A stretch of DNA of 64,000 nt from Paractinoplanes tereljensis. Its GTDB lineage: Bacteria > Actinomycetota > Actinomycetes > Mycobacteriales > Micromonosporaceae. Below, piece after piece: positions 25,257 through 33,845 of this stretch. Location of the stretch: positions 310,001-374,000 of the forward strand of contig NZ_BOMY01000002.1 in the NCBI RefSeq assembly GCF_016862435.1, written 5' to 3'. The notes beneath the pieces were generated by a model that was not told the DNA's origin, did not search any database, and was given only the letters and a program-made list of their open reading frames with translations. How positions within the stretch are numbered: position 1 is the first letter of the stretch; the number at the start of each line of letters is the position of its first letter. The translations under genes were made by a program, and so were the position numbers.

Positions 25257-28200
25257 ATGTCGAGCCGGCCGTGGCGGGTCTTTCTGTCGCACACCTCGGA
25301 GCTGCGGTCCTATGTGATCGCGGCCGAGGTGGCCGTCGCTCGCGCCGGCCACGCGGTGGCCGACATGAAGTACTTCACGGCCCGCGATTCGCTGCCCTCC
25401 GAGGTCTGCCGCGAGGCCGTTCGCAAGGCCGACGTGTACGTGCTGATCGCCGGCTCGCGCTACGGGTCGCCGGTGCGGGACAACCCGGTCGAGTCCTACA
25501 CCGAGCTGGAGTTCCGGGTCGCGGGCGAGAAAGGTCTTCCCCGTCTCGTCTTCCTGGTCGACGACTCCGCCGCGGTCGAGCCGCGGCAGCAGGAGTTCCA
25601 CGACCGGCTGGGCGACAGCGGCCTCACCCTCGCGGCGGCCGGCAACCCGGCCAGGCTGGAGACTCTGCTGTTCCAGGCGTTGACCGAGTTGGCCGCCAGC
25701 CCGCCGGTCTGGTCGGTGCCGGCCCTGCACGGCAACGAGGTGGCCCGCCCGGCGCTGGCCGCGGCGGTCACCGAGGCCGTGCTGGCCGCCGACGCCGGGC
25801 TGGTCGGGGTCACCACCGGGCTGGTCGGGGCCGGCGGTTTCGGTAAGACCACGCTGGCCCGGATGGTGGCGCACGACCCGGCGGTGCGGGCCGCCTTCCC
25901 GGACGGCGTGGCCTGGTTGACCGTCGGCGAGGACGCGGCCGGACCGGCGCTGGCCGCGGCGATCACCTCGGTGGCCAAGCTGTTCGACCCGGCCGCGCCG
26001 GAGGTGACCGATCCGCTGACCGCCGGGACGATCCTCGACCGGGCGCTGGCCGGGCGGCGGGCGCTGCTGATCGTCGACGACGTCTGGGCGGCCGAGCAGG
26101 TCGAGCCGTTCCGGCTCGGCGGCGACGGGGTGCGGCTGTTCACCACCCGCCAGCGAGACGTCCTACCGGCGGGCACCGCCTCGATCAGGGTCGATCAGAT
26201 GACCGCTGCGGAAGCCCGCCTGATGATCGATGTCGCGGGTGTCCCGGCCGGGCTGATCGAGGAGGCGCTCACCGCCACCGGGCGCTGGCCGGTCCTGCTG
26301 GCCCTGGTCGACGGCGCACTGCGGGACGGGGTCGAGCACGGCGGCGACCCGGCCGCCGAGATGCGCGAGGTGCTGGGCGCGCTGCACGCCGACGGCATCA
26401 CCGTGCTGGACGTCGGCGATGCCGGATCCCGGGCCACGGCGGTCGCCCGGACCATCGGGGCGAGCCTGCGCCGGCTGACCGACGACGAGTGTTCGCGCTA
26501 TCTCGAGCTGGCCGTGTTCGGCGAGGACGTGACCATTCCCGGCGAAGTGGTGGCCCGGCTGTGGGCGTACACCGGCGGTTGGTCGTTGTTTCGAAGCCGG
26601 CGCTTCTGCGCCCGGCTGTATGGGCAGGGGTTGCTGGCCGACTATCGGCGCGACCCGGACGAGGCGCAGTTGCACGACGTGGTGCGGGCCTACCTGCGGC
26701 ATCGCACGTCGGAGCGGCGCGCCGAGTTGGACCGCGCGATGGTCGAGGCACATCGGACGCTGGCCGTGGAGGGCTGGTCGTCGCTGGCGGCCGAGCACGC
26801 CTATCTGTGGTCGTGGCTGCCCGCCCATCTTCGGGGCGCCGGCCTGGACGGGGAGTTGAGCGACCTGCTCGACGATCCGCAGTGGCAGGTCGGCAAGCTG
26901 GAACGGGTCGGACCGGCCGCCCTGGAGGCCGACCTGCTCCTCGGCGATCGCCAGGGGTTGGCGGCGATCGTCGGCCGGAACGCCCATCTGCTCGGCCCGC
27001 TCGATTCGCCCGGGGCGCGAGCCGCGACCCTCGCGTCACGGATGCCCCCGGGTTCGGAGTTCAATCGCGTGCGGGACGGACTCCGAAGCACCATCCCTGG
27101 TCCCTATCTGCGGCCGGTGCTGCCGCTGGCCGACGTCGCCGATGCCACGCTGATCCGGGTCGTCCCGCAGCACGACGACGTGACATCGATGCTGATCGGC
27201 CCGGACGGGAGCTGGCTCGCCATCGCCGGAACGGATCCGGCGATCCGGCTCCTGCACACGGAGAACGGTGCGCTCCAGCATGTGCTGACCGGCGGCGAAG
27301 GCCCGCCGAATGCGCTCGCGGCCGCGGCCAACGGGGCCTGGCTGGCGGCCGGTGACCAGGCCGGAGTCATCCGGCTCTGGGATCCGCGAACCGGCGCGCT
27401 GTCGCGCTCGCTCCACTGCGGTCCCGACCGGGTAGCCGCGCTCGCGGCCGCGCCCGACGGCACCTGGCTGGCCGCCGCGTGGCCGGACGGCATCGTCCAG
27501 CTGTGGGATTCGCACGACGGCCGGCTCCGGCACAAACTCCACCGGCCGGACCGGCATCCCAGGACCGAGGTCACCGGCCTGTTCGCGGGCCCGGACGGCC
27601 GATGGCTCGCGCTCACGACGACGCACGGAATGCACGTTTGGGATCCGGGGACCGGCCAGCTTCGGCACGCGCCGCCGTCGAGCAGATCAGCCGTCGTGAT
27701 ACTCGCGATCGATCCGGTCGGGGCCTGGGTCGCCACCGCCGATCGGGACGGCCGAACCCGCGTCTGGAACACCGCCAACTGGACCGTTGCCGCCAACCTG
27801 GAGGGACGGGCTACCAGTGCGGCGGTACCGGCGGACGGCGGCTGGCTCGCCGTCGCCTGCCGTGGTGGCGTCCTGGCGATCTGGGACCCGGCGACGTGGG
27901 TCGACCCGATCCGGGTTCCCGACAGCCGACGGATCGGTGCTCTCGCCGCTGCACCGGACGGCACCTGGCTCGCCGGGACCGGGGACGGCGACGACGCGCT
28001 GTGCCTCTGGCCGGCCGATCGATGGGATGAGCCCGCCCTCCTCACCGGCCACACCGGCGAGGTACATGCTCTGGTCGCCGCGCCGGACAGCGGTTGGTTG
28101 GCCACCGCCGCCGAGGATGGGACCGTCCGGTTCTGGGACCCGACCCCCGCTCTGGACCGCCGAAACGACATGAGCTACAAAACCGAATGGTTGACGGCAT

Positions 28201-29147
28201 CGTCGGTGTCCCCGGCCGGCCGGGTCGCCGTCGGCCTGGAAAGTGGCGAGGTGCGGCTCTGGAATCTCCAGAGCGGAATCCGCGAACACCTGCACACCGG
28301 CCAGGATGGCTATCGGCTCAAGGTCGATGCCGTCGCCCTGGACCCAAATGGAACCTGGGTTGCATCAACCCATTCCAACACGGTGCGGATCGCCTATCGC
28401 TTGACCAACCGCTCGCACCAGGTGATTCCGACGCAGGGGTGGGTGCGGTTTCTGGTAGCTGGGCCCGACGGGAGCTGGCTCGCCACGGCTGGCAACGGAG
28501 TAGAAATCTGGGACTCTCAGCAGGGACAGCGGCTGGCCATCCATCTCCGCCGCGCGAGCTGGATAACGGCCTGCGCGGTCGCTCGGGACGGAGGCGCCTT
28601 CGCCGTCGCATACGGCCAAGGCAGGATCTGTGTTTGGCAGAACCCGCTCGCCTCGCCAGTTCAGCTGAATCGCGACCTGCGGACCGACCCACCAATCATG
28701 GCGATTGCCCCGGACGGCTCCTGGCTCGCGACGGTCGAGGACGCCGGCCGGATCCAGCTCTGGAACACCACCGATGGCAGCCCTCGCTTGGCTATTACCG
28801 ACCCCTTCGCATGGCCGTCCGTTCCGGCCATCGCGACCGACGGCAACTGGCTTGCCATCATCAGCGACTGCCGTCTACTTGTCTGGGACACCATCAGCGG
28901 CAGACTCCTGCAGACCCTGGATCTCGGCGCGACCGACCCGACCGTGCTCTCAGCCACCTCGACCGGACTGCTCTGCGCGGCCGGTTCCGACCAGATCATC
29001 CAGGTGTGGGATCTGCGGGCGGGGCGGCTTCTGACCCAACTGCGGGTCGAGGAGGAGCTCGAGCGCATCCACACCAGCCAGAACTGGATCGTCGCCGCCG
29101 GGGACCGGCACATCTACTTTCTGGAGCTGGCCGAGCTGGTTCGGTGA
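25257..29147 (+). CDS. DUF4062 / NB-ARC NTPase / WD40 STAND protein, copy B
   Basis: A 1296-residue paralogue of the preceding gene. The head and NTPase parts are nearly collinear and very similar by eye: the same FTARDSLPSEVCREAVRKAD, GLVGAGGFGKTTLARMVAHD, ALLIVDDVWAAEQVEPFRL and FTTRQRD segments. The WD40 half (from about residue 630) keeps the repeat rhythm but has diverged strongly, so the two probably sense different ligands with one effector design. The ATG at 25257 follows the stop of copy A by three bases, implying co-transcription and translational coupling. C-terminal residues end YFLELAELVR without the GML tail of copy A. Function beyond STAND-type signalling is not deducible. Confidence 0.88.
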   Translation: MSSRPWRVFLSHTSELRSYVIAAEVAVARAGHAVADMKYFTARDSLPSEVCREAVRKADVYVLIAGSRYGSPVRDNPVESYTELEFRVAGEKGLPRLVFLVDDSAAVEPRQQEFHDRLGDSGLTLAAAGNPARLETLLFQALTELAASPPVWSVPALHGNEVARPALAAAVTEAVLAADAGLVGVTTGLVGAGGFGKTTLARMVAHDPAVRAAFPDGVAWLTVGEDAAGPALAAAITSVAKLFDPAAPEVTDPLTAGTILDRALAGRRALLIVDDVWAAEQVEPFRLGGDGVRLFTTRQRDVLPAGTASIRVDQMTAAEARLMIDVAGVPAGLIEEALTATGRWPVLLALVDGALRDGVEHGGDPAAEMREVLGALHADGITVLDVGDAGSRATAVARTIGASLRRLTDDECSRYLELAVFGEDVTIPGEVVARLWAYTGGWSLFRSRRFCARLYGQGLLADYRRDPDEAQLHDVVRAYLRHRTSERRAELDRAMVEAHRTLAVEGWSSLAAEHAYLWSWLPAHLRGAGLDGELSDLLDDPQWQVGKLERVGPAALEADLLLGDRQGLAAIVGRNAHLLGPLDSPGARAATLASRMPPGSEFNRVRDGLRSTIPGPYLRPVLPLADVADATLIRVVPQHDDVTSMLIGPDGSWLAIAGTDPAIRLLHTENGALQHVLTGGEGPPNALAAAANGAWLAAGDQAGVIRLWDPRTGALSRSLHCGPDRVAALAAAPDGTWLAAAWPDGIVQLWDSHDGRLRHKLHRPDRHPRTEVTGLFAGPDGRWLALTTTHGMHVWDPGTGQLRHAPPSSRSAVVILAIDPVGAWVATADRDGRTRVWNTANWTVAANLEGRATSAAVPADGGWLAVACRGGVLAIWDPATWVDPIRVPDSRRIGALAAAPDGTWLAGTGDGDDALCLWPADRWDEPALLTGHTGEVHALVAAPDSGWLATAAEDGTVRFWDPTPALDRRNDMSYKTEWLTASSVSPAGRVAVGLESGEVRLWNLQSGIREHLHTGQDGYRLKVDAVALDPNGTWVASTHSNTVRIAYRLTNRSHQVIPTQGWVRFLVAGPDGSWLATAGNGVEIWDSQQGQRLAIHLRRASWITACAVARDGGAFAVAYGQGRICVWQNPLASPVQLNRDLRTDPPIMAIAPDGSWLATVEDAGRIQLWNTTDGSPRLAITDPFAWPSVPAIATDGNWLAIISDCRLLVWDTISGRLLQTLDLGATDPTVLSATSTGLLCAAGSDQIIQVWDLRAGRLLTQLRVEEELERIHTSQNWIVAAGDRHIYFLELAELVR

Positions 29148-29224
29148 GAAGACGGTTGCAAGTTGGGTGCGGAAAGCTCGGCAAGGTCATTTAAGACCGG
29201 TTGCGGCCGACGGGAGCGGCCGTG

Positions 29225-30685
29225 ATGATGCGACTGCGTGGGCAGCTTGCTGTGGTGATCACGGTGGCGGCGGTCTTTCAGGTCGTGGTGCCGTGGCTTC
29301 CGGCTGGCCTTGGGCGGAGCGTCTCCGACGTGCTCGTCACGCTGTTCGCGGGGACTGCGGCCGTTGTCTATCTGCGGCGGGTTCGGCAGGAGTCCGGGCG
29401 GGCGCGGCACGCCGTACAGGTGGGGGTCGCTTCTTCTGGGTTGTGGGCCTTTGCGAATCTGCTGTTTTTGGTCAATGAGGTTTTTGGGCTGCCGGTTCTG
29501 ACCACCGTGGGCAACTACGGGTCGATCGTCGCGGCTGCGCTGCTGCCTATCGGGATGCATCTCAACGCGCCGCCTACCCGCGGTGCCGAGCTCTTCCGGG
29601 GGCTCATCGACGTGGCCGCGGTGGCCGGGGCGGTATTTGCGCTCACCTGGCTGTACGTGATCTCGTCGGCCTCGGCCAGCTCTGGCATGACCGGCGGCTT
29701 CGCTACCGCGCTCACCGTGCCTGAGGTCCTCGCGGCGGCGCTTGCCCTGGTCACTATGTCTCGCAATCTCTCGGCCGACGGTGGGCGGGCGCCTCGTCTG
29801 CTCGGTGCGGCCGCTGTGGTGCTGGCCCTTGCGGCTCTCATCGCGCTGCGCAACGGGGCCGATGAGCGGCCCTGGTACAGCTTCGGGGCCGGTGCGGGGT
29901 ACGTGCTTGCGGCCGGGCTCATCGGCGTGGCCAGCCGGTTCAAGATGCCGCCGGACGAGCCGGCCGGGATGCAGCGACACTTCGCGGGAGCGTGGGCGAT
30001 CCTGCCGTACGTGCCGATCACGCTGACCGTCGCGGCTACCGGAGTTGAGCAGGTGCGGGTCGGGGAGCTCAGCCCGGTGCTGATCTGGGTGCTGCTGTCC
30101 ACGTTCAGCCTGGTGCTGCTGCGGCAGTTCCTGACCGTACGCATCGTGGGCAGCCTGGCCGTGAAGCTGAGCGGCCAGCAGGAACAACTCCACCACCAGG
30201 CGCACCACGACGCGCTGACCAGCCTGCCCAACCGGGCCGCGTTCCACGAGCGGGGCGCCGAGATGATCGCCCGGCACGGCCGGGCCGCGGTGCTGATGCT
30301 CGACCTGGACGGCTTCAAGCCGGTCAACGACCGGCTCGGCCACGCCGCCGGGGACGACGTGCTGGTCACTGTCGCGCAGCGGCTCAACTCCGTGGTGCGC
30401 GGCGGGGACCTGGTGGCGCGGCTCGGTGGTGACGAGTTCGCGCTGGTCCTGGGTACGCCCGAGGACGACGCCCGCTGCTCCGAGGTGGCCGACCGGATTC
30501 TGCACTCGCTGGCCGAGCCCATGGAGGTGCAGGGCGAGCAGGTCACGGTGGGCGGCAGCATCGGCATCACCACCGGCGCCGGCAATCTGGGCGAACTGCT
30601 GCGGCAGGCGGACATTGCGATGTACGCCGCGAAGGCCGCCGGCAAGGGCACGATCGAGCGCTACCGGGAGCCGGCGGCGGTCTGA
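29225..30685 (+). CDS. membrane-bound GGDEF diguanylate cyclase
   Basis: A 486-residue protein with about eight to nine transmembrane helices (residues 1-310) and a C-terminal GGDEF domain. The active-site motif is intact (RLGGDEFALVLG), and RGGD lies five residues upstream, forming a product-inhibition I-site. It should make cyclic di-GMP from GTP at the membrane in response to a signal sensed by the helical part, and be feedback-inhibited. No EAL domain follows. The ATG at 29225 is chosen because GGGAG (29212-29216) lies 8 bases before it; a TTG 24 bases earlier is less likely. It begins 77 bases after STAND copy B. Confidence 0.92.
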   Translation: MMRLRGQLAVVITVAAVFQVVVPWLPAGLGRSVSDVLVTLFAGTAAVVYLRRVRQESGRARHAVQVGVASSGLWAFANLLFLVNEVFGLPVLTTVGNYGSIVAAALLPIGMHLNAPPTRGAELFRGLIDVAAVAGAVFALTWLYVISSASASSGMTGGFATALTVPEVLAAALALVTMSRNLSADGGRAPRLLGAAAVVLALAALIALRNGADERPWYSFGAGAGYVLAAGLIGVASRFKMPPDEPAGMQRHFAGAWAILPYVPITLTVAATGVEQVRVGELSPVLIWVLLSTFSLVLLRQFLTVRIVGSLAVKLSGQQEQLHHQAHHDALTSLPNRAAFHERGAEMIARHGRAAVLMLDLDGFKPVNDRLGHAAGDDVLVTVAQRLNSVVRGGDLVARLGGDEFALVLGTPEDDARCSEVADRILHSLAEPMEVQGEQVTVGGSIGITTGAGNLGELLRQADIAMYAAKAAGKGTIERYREPAAV

Positions 30686-30687
30686 CC

Positions 30688-30745
30688 CGCGGCAGGTTCA
30701 GCGGGCAGGTTTAGCGGGCAGGTTTAGCGGGCAGGTTTAGCGGGC
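30688..30745. repeat. 13-bp tandem repeats after the GGDEF gene
   Basis: GCGGGCAGGTTTA is repeated exactly three times (30701-30713, 30714-30726, 30727-30739), preceded by a variant copy (30688-30700) and followed by a partial unit. It begins three bases after the stop codon. It is a small direct-repeat array likely to vary in copy number; no spacers are present. Confidence 0.9.
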
Positions 30746-31078
30746 TCCGCAGCGGGGACTTGGCCCCGGACGAAGCGCGCCGCTCCGCCGCCGAAAAATG
30801 CGTTGCCTAAATGTCATCATTGGCATTTCGGTCGCTGCGGCGACCCCAATTATTCTCTTTCGCTGGCATTCCGTGTGCCCATTTCCCGGCCGACTTCATT
30901 TGTCACAGGTGAAGCAATTCCGCGGACTCACGGAAATGATCTGAGGCGGCATGCTGCACTTGGCCTTGTTCACGACCGGCCTCGAGATTCGCATCCGCAC
31001 AGGTGAGGCAGCATTTATCCGCCGTCGTGAACAGCCTCACCGAACCGCGGGATGCCCACCGAGAGAAACGGCTTTGAC
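30746..31078. other. lower-GC intergenic region with short repeats
   Basis: No gene is supported. The stretch is less GC-rich than its surroundings, especially 30790-30900. It contains a direct repeat CACAGGTGARGCA (30904-30916 and 30998-31010) and a 10-bp inverted repeat, TGTTCACGAC (30967-30976) with GTCGTGAACA (31024-31033). These probably form the control region of the secreted protein gene that starts at 31079. Confidence 0.5.
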
Positions 31079-31780
31079 ATGAAGAAGGCAACACGGAATC
31101 TGGTCGTCGCCGGCGCCGGCCTGCTCGCCGGAATGACGATGGGCGCCGGCCCGGCGATGGCGGACGAGCCTCCCGACTTCGATCAGACGGCGACCACGGT
31201 CTCCACCTGGTGGGGACCGGGGCCCGCTGTCCCGCTCAACCCGCACCACGTTCTGGTCATCGCGATCGGCGACGACCCGTGGCTGCTCCAGGTGGTCGAC
31301 CGCCTAGCCGGCGCCCACGGCCACCCCAACGGCCCAGCATGGCCCGGCGGACCCGGCCAGCCCGGCGGACCCGGCGGTTCGGTGCCGCCCGGCAATCCGG
31401 GGATTCCGGTCGACGACAACGGCGCCGTTCCGACGCCTTCGGCCGAGCCCGCACCCGGCGTGACCGAAGCGCCCACCGCCGAACCGGCCCCGGCGGCCAC
31501 CGACACGACCGGCACCGCACCCACCAGCGAGCCCACCCCAGCTGCGACCGACACGACCGGCACCGTCGAGCCGACCCCGGCCACCGCCGAGCCCACGCCC
31601 GCGGTCACCGGCACCACCACGCCGACCGTCGAGCCGACCCCGGCCGCCACGGAAACCCCGGCCACTCCGGCCGCCACGGAAACGCCGGCTGCCCCGGCCA
31701 CTTCGGCTGGTGCCGGGACGACGGCCTCGACTCCGGCCGGCCCCACCGTCAATTCTGCCGCTCTGGTCGATTTCGGCTGA
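31079..31780 (+). CDS. secreted Pro/Thr/Ala-rich low-complexity protein
   Basis: A 233-residue protein with a Sec signal peptide (MKKATRNLVVAGAGLLAGMT, cleavage expected after AMA) and a short ordered segment (STWWGPGPAVPLNPHHVLVI). A Gly/Pro-rich stretch follows (PGGPGQPGGPGG), then about 110 residues of degenerate EPTPAATDTTGT/ETPAAP repeats. It lacks an LPxTG anchor or a membrane helix at the C terminus. It may be a cell-surface or extracellular spacer protein, possibly O-glycosylated on its Thr residues. The ATG at 31079 is picked for the signal peptide; an earlier ATG at 31052 would spoil it. No family is recognised. Confidence 0.75.
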   Translation: MKKATRNLVVAGAGLLAGMTMGAGPAMADEPPDFDQTATTVSTWWGPGPAVPLNPHHVLVIAIGDDPWLLQVVDRLAGAHGHPNGPAWPGGPGQPGGPGGSVPPGNPGIPVDDNGAVPTPSAEPAPGVTEAPTAEPAPAATDTTGTAPTSEPTPAATDTTGTVEPTPATAEPTPAVTGTTTPTVEPTPAATETPATPAATETPAAPATSAGAGTTASTPAGPTVNSAALVDFG

Positions 31781-31843
31781 GATCGCAGTACTGCTTCGGG
31801 CGTGCCGGGCGTCAGGCCCGCACGCCCGAACCTCCCGGGAAGC

Positions 31844-32281
31844 TCAGCCGCGCAGCAGCGACGACGCCAGCTCGCGGCCCTCGTCGGTCCAGGCCGCGGG
31901 GCGCATGGTGGCCGGGTCCAGCCGGATGTTGACCCGGCGGCCCTCGGCGAACACGGTCTCGCCGTCGAGCGACGTGAACCGGAACCCGTAAGCGGCACTG
32001 CTGCTGCCCAGTTTGTCCAGCCAGAAGTGCACGGCGATGTCCCCCGTACCGCGTACCGGCACGTGGAAGGTGATGGCGTACTCCCGGACGACGTTGAAGG
32101 CGTCGGCCGTGGTCGGGCGGCCGCCGGCGAAGGAGACGCCGCGTTCCGCCCACCAATTGGTCATGGCGCGTTCGATCAGCACCGCGTAGCGCGCGTTGTG
32201 CAGCACGCCGAGGGCGTCCAGGTCGTCGAAGTGCACCGGCACGCGCGTGACGTGCCCATATTCAACTGCGGTCGCGGTCAT
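31844..32281 (-). CDS. acyl-CoA thioesterase, 4-hydroxybenzoyl-CoA thioesterase fold
   Basis: A 145-residue hot-dog-fold protein of the YbgC/FadM type: RVPVHFDDLDALGVLHNARY carries the conserved Asp and the start of the central helix, followed by LIERAMTNWW and FHVPVRGTGDIAVHFWLDKL. These enzymes hydrolyse acyl-CoA thioesters in the cytoplasm. The ATG at 32281 overlaps the TGA of the TetR gene (ATGA), so the pair is co-expressed and the TetR protein probably controls it. The acyl chain preference is unknown. Confidence 0.88.
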   Translation of the reverse strand: MTATAVEYGHVTRVPVHFDDLDALGVLHNARYAVLIERAMTNWWAERGVSFAGGRPTTADAFNVVREYAITFHVPVRGTGDIAVHFWLDKLGSSSAAYGFRFTSLDGETVFAEGRRVNIRLDPATMRPAAWTDEGRELASSLLRG

Positions 32282-32910
32282 GTCAGCTCCGGAAGAAGAG
32301 TCGGGTCGGTGGCGAGCACCCGCAGGTGCTCGTGCAGGGCGTGCCGCGCGTGCCGGAAGGTCACCGGGCCGAGGACGGGCGCCTGCATGACGGCGCACAC
32401 CCCGAGCGACTCGGTCTCGTAGGCGATCCCGGCCGCGTCGGTCTCGGGTCGCAGGTCGCCGACCTCGATCGCGTCGGTGGCCAGGCTGGTCAGGAACGCC
32501 ATCCAGTCGGACAACTGGACCGCCAGCCGGTCGCGGATGACGCCGGGCCGGGCGTTGTACTCGAAGTTGGCGTTGGCGAAGAAGCAGCCGCCGGGCAGAT
32601 GCCCGTCCTCGTAGAAGGCGAGCCGCCGGTCGTGCACCGCCCACAGCCGCCGCACCCCGCGCGGGGCGGTCATCCCCGGCCGGATGACCTCGTCGGTCCA
32701 CTGCTGCCGGGCGTGGTCGATCACCGCGAGTTGCAGTGCTTCCTTGGAGCGCCAGTGCGCGAAGAGCCCGGACTTGCTGATGCCGAGGGTGTCGGCGAGC
32801 TGCCCGAGGGACAGGCCGTCGAGGCCGGCGGTGGTGGCGAGCGGCAGGGCGCGGTCGAGCACGGCGGTGCGGGTGCGTTCCCCGCGCAGGAGGCGTCCGT
32901 CCTCGGTCAT
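32278..32910 (-). CDS. TetR-family transcriptional regulator
   Basis: A 210-residue repressor. The N-terminal DNA-binding domain is clear: TRTAVLDRALPLATTAGLDG, then SLGQLADTLGISKSGLFAHW and RSKEALQLAVIDHARQ. The C-terminal ligand domain resembles the TetR_C subfamily with DGHLPGGCFFANANFEYNAR. It is transcribed with the thioesterase and preceded by a 16-bp dyad (32928-32943), which fits autoregulation. The inducer is probably a fatty acyl compound by association with the thioesterase, but this is inference. Confidence 0.93.
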   Translation of the reverse strand: MTEDGRLLRGERTRTAVLDRALPLATTAGLDGLSLGQLADTLGISKSGLFAHWRSKEALQLAVIDHARQQWTDEVIRPGMTAPRGVRRLWAVHDRRLAFYEDGHLPGGCFFANANFEYNARPGVIRDRLAVQLSDWMAFLTSLATDAIEVGDLRPETDAAGIAYETESLGVCAVMQAPVLGPVTFRHARHALHEHLRVLATDPTLLPELT

Positions 32911-32927
32911 GCCCCCGACGCTACAAA

Positions 32928-32943
32928 ACGACCGACCGTTCGT
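32928..32943. promoter_or_regulatory. probable TetR operator
   Basis: ACGACCGACCGTTCGT, 17 bases upstream of the TetR start codon, matches its own reverse complement at 12 of 16 positions with perfect ACGA/TCGT ends. Its size and place are typical of TetR-family autoregulatory sites. Confidence 0.6.
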
Positions 32944-32962
32944 AAATAAATCGTGGCCCCCG

Positions 32963-33592
32963 TCACGCGGTCGGCGTGGCCGGCGCCGAGGACCGCCATC
33001 TGGTCCGGAGCAGGTGCTCGATGGGCCCGGCCAGGAACATCAGGAAGAACGCCCAGAAGTTGATCGTGTCAGCGAACACGCACCCGACGACCGTGGCGAT
33101 CACCTGGGCCAGGAACATGCTCAGATTGCCGACCACCCGTTCCCGCGGCACCGGGTGGCGACCCTCGGCCAGATCGGGGTTGCGGTAGCCGATCCAGGCG
33201 AGCGCGGCGAGCGACCCGCTCGACAGCGCCAGGGTGGCGCCGTAGAAGAAAACCGTCCCGGCCGACGTGTGGAACGCGGAGATGACCGCGGTCGGGATCG
33301 GCAGCAGCACGATGGCGAAGGTCCACACCGCGCTCCACACCACCAGCCAGCCGCTGATCCTCGAGATGTGCTGGAAGAGCCGGTGGTGGCCCCACCAGAA
33401 CCGGAAGATCACGGCGAAGCTCAGCAGCAGCGCCGCGAACTGGCTGCGGTGCTCGTGCACCAGATCCTCGAACGACGACACCTCGTTGACGGTCTCCAGC
33501 AGCGGCAGGATCAGCAGGGTCAGCGCGATCGCGGCCACCGCGTCGGTGAACATCACGAGTCGTTCGGAGCTGTCCCGTTCCTTCGCGATCAT
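32963..33592 (-). CDS. TMEM175-family (DUF1211) potassium channel-like protein
   Basis: A 209-residue protein with six hydrophobic helices. The first helix carries the family signature RLVMFTDAVAAIALTLLIL, which in TMEM175 proteins lines the pore (usually FSD, here FTD). Later parts FRFWWGHHRLFQHISR and NFWAFFLMFLAGPIEHLL are also characteristic. Bacterial members are tetrameric potassium-permeable channels. The long open frame upstream of the ATG at 33592 is not protein-like, so this internal start is chosen. It faces away from the histidine kinase gene. Confidence 0.88.
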   Translation of the reverse strand: MIAKERDSSERLVMFTDAVAAIALTLLILPLLETVNEVSSFEDLVHEHRSQFAALLLSFAVIFRFWWGHHRLFQHISRISGWLVVWSAVWTFAIVLLPIPTAVISAFHTSAGTVFFYGATLALSSGSLAALAWIGYRNPDLAEGRHPVPRERVVGNLSMFLAQVIATVVGCVFADTINFWAFFLMFLAGPIEHLLRTRWRSSAPATPTA

Positions 33593-33845
33593 CGCGTCAG
33601 TATCCCGGCCAGGGCAAACGGTCGGAAGGCGGGCGGCCGGCGCGAGTTGCCGCTCCCGCGCCGGCCGCGAGACCGCTCCGGCCGCCACCGTCACGGTCCG
33701 CCTTCGCCCCCACTCAAAGTCACCGGCGTACCGAAAATGACCTTGAATGGGTTTATCGCTCAACCATATGAGGAGCCATCCGTCGGCAGTAGCAGGGAAA
33801 ACCCCCAGTCGTCGCCTTGGCACACTTACCCGCTGCTGCCACGAT

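Noticed and set aside
21390..29147. Tandem genes considered as polyketide/AfsR-type cluster regulators
   Set aside because: No SARP DNA-binding head; the N terminus is DUF4062/TIR-like and no biosynthetic genes are adjacent.
30688..30745. Short repeats considered as a CRISPR array
   Set aside because: Units are 13 bases and directly adjacent, with no spacers and no cas genes.
31844..32701. 285-residue minus-strand reading including the thioesterase
   Set aside because: The first 140 residues are the TetR gene in another frame; the thioesterase begins at the ATG overlapping the TetR stop.
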